Origin: Streptomyces liliifuscus
Lineage (GTDB): Bacteria; Actinomycetota; Actinomycetes; Streptomycetales; Streptomycetaceae
Direction of reading: 5' to 3'
DNA: 64,000 bases
NCBI RefSeq assembly: GCF_016598615.1
Contig: NZ_CP066831.1
Location: forward strand, 2,294,001 to 2,358,000
Positions 59,553-64,000 of this stretch are shown one piece after another. Position 1 is the stretch's first letter. Every line of letters begins with the position of its first letter. Under the pieces are notes generated by a model. It saw nothing but the letters and a program-made list of their open reading frames with translations, ran no database searches and was not told the origin of the DNA. Made by a program: the position numbers and the translations under genes.

Positions 59553-60572
59553 TCAGGTCGTGCTGGCGGTACGGCGCTGGACGAGCACGGCGGCGACGAT
59601 GATCGCGCCCTTGGCGATCTGCTGGACGTCGCTCTGCAGGTTGTTCAGGGCGAAAATGTTGGTGATCGTGGTGAAGATCAGGACTCCGAGCACCGAGCCG
59701 ACGATGGTGCCGCGTCCCCCGGTGAGCAGGGTGCCGCCGATGATCGCGGCGGCGATGGCGTCGAGTTCGTAGAGGTTGCCGTTGGTGTTCTGGCCCGAGC
59801 CGGACAGGATGATCAGCAGGAAGGCCGCGATGCCGCAGCACAGTCCGGACAGCAGGTAGAGGTAGAGGCGCTGGCGGCGTACGTCGATGCCGGCGAGCCG
59901 GGCCGCCTCCGCGTTGCCGCCGACTGCGACCGTGCGTCGGCCGAAGGTGGTGCGGTTGAGCACGAGCCAGCCGATGATCGTCACGACCGCGAACACCATG
60001 ACGAGCGGCGGGACGCCCAGGACGTAGGAGTCGCGCTCACCGAGGTCGAGGATGCCGTCGACGGTGACGACCTGGGTGTTGCCGTCGGTTATCTGGAGGG
60101 CGAGACCGCGGGCCGAGGCGAGCATGGCCAGGGTCGCGATGAACGGCACCATGGTGCCGTACGCGATCAGTACCCCGTTGACGAGTCCGCAGCCGACGCC
60201 GACGATCACCGCCGTGAAGAAGATGCCGACGAAGCCGTAGTCCTGGGTGGCGACGGTCGTCGCCCATACCGAGGCGAGCGCGACGATCGCGCCGACGGAC
60301 AGGTCGATGCCTCCGGAGATGATGACGAAGGTCATGCCGACCGTGACGACACCGATCACCGAGGCCTGGGTGAGGACGAGTTGGAGGTTGCGGGTGTCGA
60401 GGAACTCGTCGGGCTTGGTGATGCCTCCGATGAGGATCAGGGCGGCGAGCACACCGAGCAGCGAGAGCGTGCGGACGTCGGCACGGGCCACGACCGCCCG
60501 CCACGGACTGGGTTCCACCTGTGGTGACAGCTTCGGGGTGTCGTCCCGGGGCGGGGACACGGGCTGCGTCAT
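59553..60572 (-). CDS. Ribose-type sugar ABC permease (RbsC-like)
   Basis: A 339-residue permease of the RbsC/AraH family with eight or more transmembrane segments; the GMTFVIISGGIDLSVGAIVALASV segment and the AGIDVRRQRLYLYLLSGL cytoplasmic loop are diagnostic. The ATG overlaps the stop of the ATPase gene as ATGA, so the two subunits are coupled. Confidence 0.93.
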   Translation of the reverse strand: MTQPVSPPRDDTPKLSPQVEPSPWRAVVARADVRTLSLLGVLAALILIGGITKPDEFLDTRNLQLVLTQASVIGVVTVGMTFVIISGGIDLSVGAIVALASVWATTVATQDYGFVGIFFTAVIVGVGCGLVNGVLIAYGTMVPFIATLAMLASARGLALQITDGNTQVVTVDGILDLGERDSYVLGVPPLVMVFAVVTIIGWLVLNRTTFGRRTVAVGGNAEAARLAGIDVRRQRLYLYLLSGLCCGIAAFLLIILSGSGQNTNGNLYELDAIAAAIIGGTLLTGGRGTIVGSVLGVLIFTTITNIFALNNLQSDVQQIAKGAIIVAAVLVQRRTASTT

Positions 60573-62086
60573 GACGCCGGGCTTCCTTCCATGACGAGGT
60601 CGAGTACGCGGTGTTCGTCGAGCTCCTGGGCGGGCGCCGTGTGCACGACCCGGCCCTCGCGGAGCACCAGGACGCGGTCGGCGAGGCCGAGGACCTCGGG
60701 TACTTCGCTGGAGACCATGAGCACGGCCAGGCCTTCGTCGGCGAGGCGGCGGATGACGGCGTACAGCTCGGCGCGGGCGCCGACGTCGACGCCGCGGGTC
60801 GGTTCGTCGAGCAGCAGCACCCGGCAGCCGCGCAGCAGCCAGCGGGCGAGGACCGCCTTCTGCTGGTTGCCGCCGGAGAGGGTGCGCACGGGTGCGTTCG
60901 GGTTGTCCGGGCGCAGCGACAGTTCGCGGGTCGCCTTCTGCGCCGCGTTCCGCTCGGCGCTCCGGTCGAGCCAACCCCCGTACGAGAAGCGGGACATGGA
61001 GGACACCGACACGTTCCGGGTGACGGACTCCAGCATCAGCAGGGCCTGTGCCTTGCGTTCCTCGGGGGCGAGTCCGAGTCCGGCGCGGACGGCGGCGCGG
61101 ACGCTGCCGGGCTTCAACCGCTTGCCGTCGACGAGGACTTGCCCGGTGCTCGGTTTGCGGGCGCCGTAGATGGTCTCCAGGATCTCGGAGCGGCCGGAGC
61201 CGACGAGTCCCGCGAGGCCGACGATCTCGCCGGGGCGCAGGGTGAGGTCGAGGGAGGCGAACTCCCCGTACCGGGCGAGGCCTTGGACCTCCAGCACCGG
61301 ATCGGGCAGCGCCTGGTGCGTGGGCCGCTCGGGGAAGACGTACTCGACGTTCCGCCCGGTCATCAGCGCGACGACCTCGCGGGTCGGCGTCGACTTCGCG
61401 GGCAGTCCGCCCGCCACCGCCCGGCCGTCCTTGAGGACCGTGACCCGGTCGCCGATGCGGCGGATCTCCTCCAGCCGGTGCGAGATGTAGACGACGGCGA
61501 CGCCTTCCGCGGTGAGGTCGCCGACGATGCGGAAGAGGTTGTCGACCTCGTCGGGGTCCAGGGCCGCGGACGGTTCGTCCATGACGATGAGGCGTACGTC
61601 GTGGGAGAGCGCCCGTGCCATGGAGACGATCTGCTGCTGGGCCGCGGACAGGTCACCGACGAGCCGCGCGGGATCGACCTCCGAGTGCCCAAGTCGCTTG
61701 AGCAGGGCGGCAGTTGAAGCCTTGGCGTCCTTGCCGCGCACGACGAAGCCGGCGGTCGTCGGTTCATGGCCGAGGTAGACGTTCTCGGCCACCGACAGAT
61801 GCTCCACCAGGTCGAGTTCCTGGTAGATGGTGGCGATGCCGAGGCGCATGGCGGCGATGGGCGAGCGCAGGGTGACCTGTTCGCCGCGCCAGGTGATCGA
61901 TCCGTCGTCCGGTTGGTGGGCGCCTGCCAGGACCTTGATGAGCGTGGACTTCCCGGCGCCGTTCTGGCCGAGCAGGCAGTGCACTTCGCCGGTCTGGACG
62001 TCCAGGTCGACGCCGTCGAGGGCCCGGACACCGGGGAACGACTTGGTGATGCCGGACATGGTGAGCAGGGGTGGTTCTGGAGCCAT
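60569..62086 (-). CDS. Ribose-type sugar ABC ATPase (RbsA-like), two ABC domains
   Basis: A 505-residue protein with two fused ABC domains. Domain 1: Walker A GQNGAGKST (40-48), signature LSAAQQQ, Walker B VMDEPSAALD. Domain 2 has a degenerate Walker A (GLVGSGRSE), signature LSGGNQQK and LLDEPTRGVD, as in RbsA and AraG where one site is catalytically weak. It is first in the transporter operon. About 217 bp separate it from the ROK gene upstream; no gene is seen there. Confidence 0.94.
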   Translation of the reverse strand: MAPEPPLLTMSGITKSFPGVRALDGVDLDVQTGEVHCLLGQNGAGKSTLIKVLAGAHQPDDGSITWRGEQVTLRSPIAAMRLGIATIYQELDLVEHLSVAENVYLGHEPTTAGFVVRGKDAKASTAALLKRLGHSEVDPARLVGDLSAAQQQIVSMARALSHDVRLIVMDEPSAALDPDEVDNLFRIVGDLTAEGVAVVYISHRLEEIRRIGDRVTVLKDGRAVAGGLPAKSTPTREVVALMTGRNVEYVFPERPTHQALPDPVLEVQGLARYGEFASLDLTLRPGEIVGLAGLVGSGRSEILETIYGARKPSTGQVLVDGKRLKPGSVRAAVRAGLGLAPEERKAQALLMLESVTRNVSVSSMSRFSYGGWLDRSAERNAAQKATRELSLRPDNPNAPVRTLSGGNQQKAVLARWLLRGCRVLLLDEPTRGVDVGARAELYAVIRRLADEGLAVLMVSSEVPEVLGLADRVLVLREGRVVHTAPAQELDEHRVLDLVMEGSPAS

Positions 62087-62303
62087 GACGGTTCCCCTCG
62101 GCGTGCGGGCCGGTCTCAGGGCAGGGCGGAGTGAGGCAGGGCGAAGCAGGGTGTGGTTGCGAGGTGTGGTGCGGATGCGCCTCGGGAAGAGGTGCGGCTC
62201 GTGGAGAATGTGGCGCTTTGGCGACTCGTGCGGAAGTGGCGCTCTTGCGGCTGGTGAGGCTCGTGAAGGCGTGGTTGCGCTCTGGCGGCTCTGGAAGCAG
62301 GCG

Positions 62304-63494
62304 TTACGCGGGTGAGAAGAGGTGGTCGCTGATGAGCCGGGCCGCGCCGATGACTCCGGCGGTGGGGCCCAACTCCCCCAGAACGATCGGGAGGTTGCCG
62401 GTCGCCAGAGGCAGCGACTGGCGGTAGACCTGGGTGCGGATCGCGGCGAGCAGGGTGTGGCCGAGTCCGGTCACGCCGCCGCCGATCACCACCAGGCCCG
62501 GATTGAAGAAGCTGACGAGTCCGGCGATGACCTGGCCGGTGCGGTTGCCGCCCTCGCGGATCAGATCGAGCGCGGTGGCGTCACCCGCGGCGGCCGCGGC
62601 GGCGACGTCGACGGCGCTCAGGGCGCCCGCCGCCTCCAGTCGTGCCGCCAGTTCCTGGGAAAGCCCCTGCTGGGCGGCCTCCGTGGCGTCGCGGGCGAGC
62701 GCGGCGCCGCTGAAGTGGGCCTCCAGGCAGCCCCGGTTGCCGCACGCGCACGGGCGGCCGTCCGGCACGGCCTGGATGTGGCCGATGTCGCCCGCACTGC
62801 CCGTCGTACCGCGGTAGACCTCACCGCCGACGACGATCCCGCAGCCGATACCGGTACCGATCTTGACGCAGAGGAAGTCGCCCACGGAACGCGCCACGCC
62901 CGCGTGCTGCTCCCCCATCGCCATCAGGTTCACGTCGTTGTCGACCATGACGGGGCAGCCGAGGTCCTGACTCAGTGCCTCCCGGACCGGGAACCCGTCC
63001 CAGCCCGGCATGATCGGCGGGGCGACCGGGACGCCCTCGGGGAAGCGAACCGGACCGGGCACGCCGATACCGGCGCCGTCGAACCCCTCCGCGAGCCCCG
63101 AAGCCTTCAACTTCGCCGCCATGGACAGAACCTGCTCGAAGACCGCGACCGGGCCCTCTCGCACGTCCATGGGCTGGTTGATGTGCCCCAGCACCTCCAA
63201 CTCCGCGTTGGTGACGGCGACATCGACCGAGGTGGCGCCGATGTCGACCCCGAGGAAGCGCAGCGCGGGAGCGAGCCTGATGTTGTGGGAGCGGCGGCCA
63301 CCGCGCGAGGCGGCGAGTCCGTCGGCCACGACCAGGCCCGTTTCCAGCAGCCGTTCGACCTCGACGGCCAGTTTGGACCGCGAGAGGTCCACCTGATCGC
63401 CCAGCTGGGCCCGCGAGTTGGGACCCCCGTCACGCAACAGCCTGAGCAGCCGCGCCTGGTGGGCGTTTCCGGGTCGCGCCGTCATACGTCTCAC
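62304..63494 (-). CDS. ROK-family transcriptional regulator
   Basis: A 396-residue ROK repressor: N-terminal winged helix (ARLLRLLRDGGPNSRAQLGDQVDLSRSKLAVEVERLLETGLV, about 13-55) and a sugar-kinase-like domain (FLGVDIGATSVDVAV; GVPGPV; the zinc motif GHIQAVPDGRPCACGNRGCLE). A GTG at 63494 has GGGGAGGGG five bases upstream and is preferred to an ATG at 63485. It probably senses the sugar brought in by the transporter and represses the operon downstream and itself; a long inverted repeat lies upstream of its start. Confidence 0.9.
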   Translation of the reverse strand: MRRMTARPGNAHQARLLRLLRDGGPNSRAQLGDQVDLSRSKLAVEVERLLETGLVVADGLAASRGGRRSHNIRLAPALRFLGVDIGATSVDVAVTNAELEVLGHINQPMDVREGPVAVFEQVLSMAAKLKASGLAEGFDGAGIGVPGPVRFPEGVPVAPPIMPGWDGFPVREALSQDLGCPVMVDNDVNLMAMGEQHAGVARSVGDFLCVKIGTGIGCGIVVGGEVYRGTTGSAGDIGHIQAVPDGRPCACGNRGCLEAHFSGAALARDATEAAQQGLSQELAARLEAAGALSAVDVAAAAAAGDATALDLIREGGNRTGQVIAGLVSFFNPGLVVIGGGVTGLGHTLLAAIRTQVYRQSLPLATGNLPIVLGELGPTAGVIGAARLISDHLFSPA

Positions 63495-63567
63495 GAGCCC
63501 CTCCCCGCCTCATCGGCACCGCCGTCGTTGGCTTTCGAGTGGAACGTAGCAGTGGCTGCCGAAGCTG

Positions 63568-63604
63568 GGAAGAAGTTGCGCACGAATTGCCGACGACTTC
63601 TTCC
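63568..63604. promoter_or_regulatory. Inverted repeat upstream of the ROK gene
   Basis: GGAAGAAGT (63568-63576) and ACTTCTTCC (63596-63604) are perfectly complementary, 19 bases apart. It lies 74 bp upstream of the ROK start in the divergent gap to the gene at 63714 and is a candidate operator. Confidence 0.5.
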
Positions 63605-63713
63605 ACTCAGAGGACAAAGCGAGTTGGAGCGGTGGCCCCGCGCGGAAGGACACAGCAGGATGGGCACCCTGTGCTCCGGGCTGCCGTGGCCCGGGCGGGA
63701 GAGGGGGCAACTC

Positions 63714-64000
63714 ATGATCCTGGTGACGGGTGCCACGGGGAACGTAGGCGCCGGTGTGGTGCGCGCGGTGGCCGCCGCGGGCGAGCCGGTGCGCGCGATG
63801 AGCCGATCGGGCGAGGGGGCCGGGCTCCCGAAGGGTGCCGAGGGGGTGGCCGGCGATCTGAACCGCCCGGAGACCGTACGGGAGGCGCTCGACGGGGTGC
63901 GGGCCCTGTTCCTGATGCCCGGGTACGAGGGACAGCGGGCCGTCCTCGCCGACGCGCGGGCGGCGGGTGTCGAGCGGGTCGTGATGCTCTCCGGCAAGTC
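63714..64000 (+). CDS. NmrA-like NAD(P)-binding protein, cut by window edge
   Basis: Ninety-five codons are visible before the right edge. The protein begins MILVTGATGNVGAGVVRAV, the TGxxGxxG nucleotide-binding turn (5-12) of NmrA-type atypical SDRs, then RAMSRSGEGAGLPKGAEGVAGDL and ALFLMPGYEGQRAVL. GAGAGGGGG precedes the ATG. It is divergent from the ROK regulator. Function cannot be narrowed from this part. Confidence 0.82.
   Translation, partial: MILVTGATGNVGAGVVRAVAAAGEPVRAMSRSGEGAGLPKGAEGVAGDLNRPETVREALDGVRALFLMPGYEGQRAVLADARAAGVERVVMLSGK

Overview
The window is high-GC DNA with very strong G/C preference at third codon positions, many GTG starts, purine-rich ribosome binding sites, Tat and lipoprotein signals, and a tRNA-Leu gene with no encoded CCA. 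Together with the gene families present this points to a Streptomyces chromosome, or a close relative. I see no phage genes, transposase, CRISPR array or replication origin. Nearly every base belongs to ordinary catabolic, transport and regulatory genes.

Region 1 (1-6.3 kb) holds small regulator-enzyme pairs. These are a truncated PaaI-type thioesterase divergent from an HxlR regulator, an ECF41-type sigma factor divergent from a carboxymuconolactone-decarboxylase-like protein, and a TetR regulator with a hydrolase, a short-chain dehydrogenase and a quinone-oxidoreductase-like enzyme. AT-rich palindromes suggest the TetR protein controls itself and the last divergent pair. Region 2 (6.4-14.1 kb) is an arabinan/arabinoside utilisation locus: a sialidase-fold secreted protein, GH51 arabinofuranosidase, two ABC permeases, a sugar-binding lipoprotein and a divergent LacI regulator, with three CAACGTTG operators between them. 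Region 3 (14.1-23.2 kb) has a TetR regulator, an aminotransferase, an SDR, a complete 5-oxoprolinase set (PxpC, PxpB, PxpA), an MHS-type transporter, an RraA-like aldolase and a D-2-hydroxyacid dehydrogenase. Three copies of one 20-bp operator-like motif mark three promoter regions in this set, suggesting one regulon for a lactam-type substrate.

Region 4 (23.3-31.7 kb) is miscellaneous: a secreted beta-propeller protein, a WYL regulator with an epoxide hydrolase, an NmrA-type protein with a LysR regulator, a GNAT enzyme, tRNA-Leu(GAG) and a DUF2254 membrane protein. Region 5 (31.8-42.5 kb) resembles an oxalate catabolic locus: Frc-like CoA transferase, Oxc-like ThDP enzyme, an ADP-forming acyl-CoA ligase and an OFA-family transporter on the plus strand, divergent from sucC, sucD and an aldehyde dehydrogenase. 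A 24-bp operator-like palindrome lies between the two arms.

Region 6 (42.6-63.5 kb) is entirely on the minus strand. Upstream are a ROK regulator, a ribose-type ABC transporter, a Gfo/Idh/MocA dehydrogenase, a TIM-barrel isomerase, a secreted PQQ-type sugar dehydrogenase fused to PKD and carbohydrate-binding-like domains, and a ThuA-DUF1080 lipoprotein. Downstream is an Ebo-type operon (cyclase, prenyltransferase, isomerase, EboA, EboB, EboE and an EboF-like phosphatase), in which six of six successive junctions are tight and five are four-base stop/start overlaps. Here a myo-inositol-phosphate synthase stands where other Ebo operons carry the dehydroquinate-synthase-like EboD. The prenyltransferase carries 13 heptapeptide repeats at its N terminus. 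The window ends inside an NmrA-type gene.
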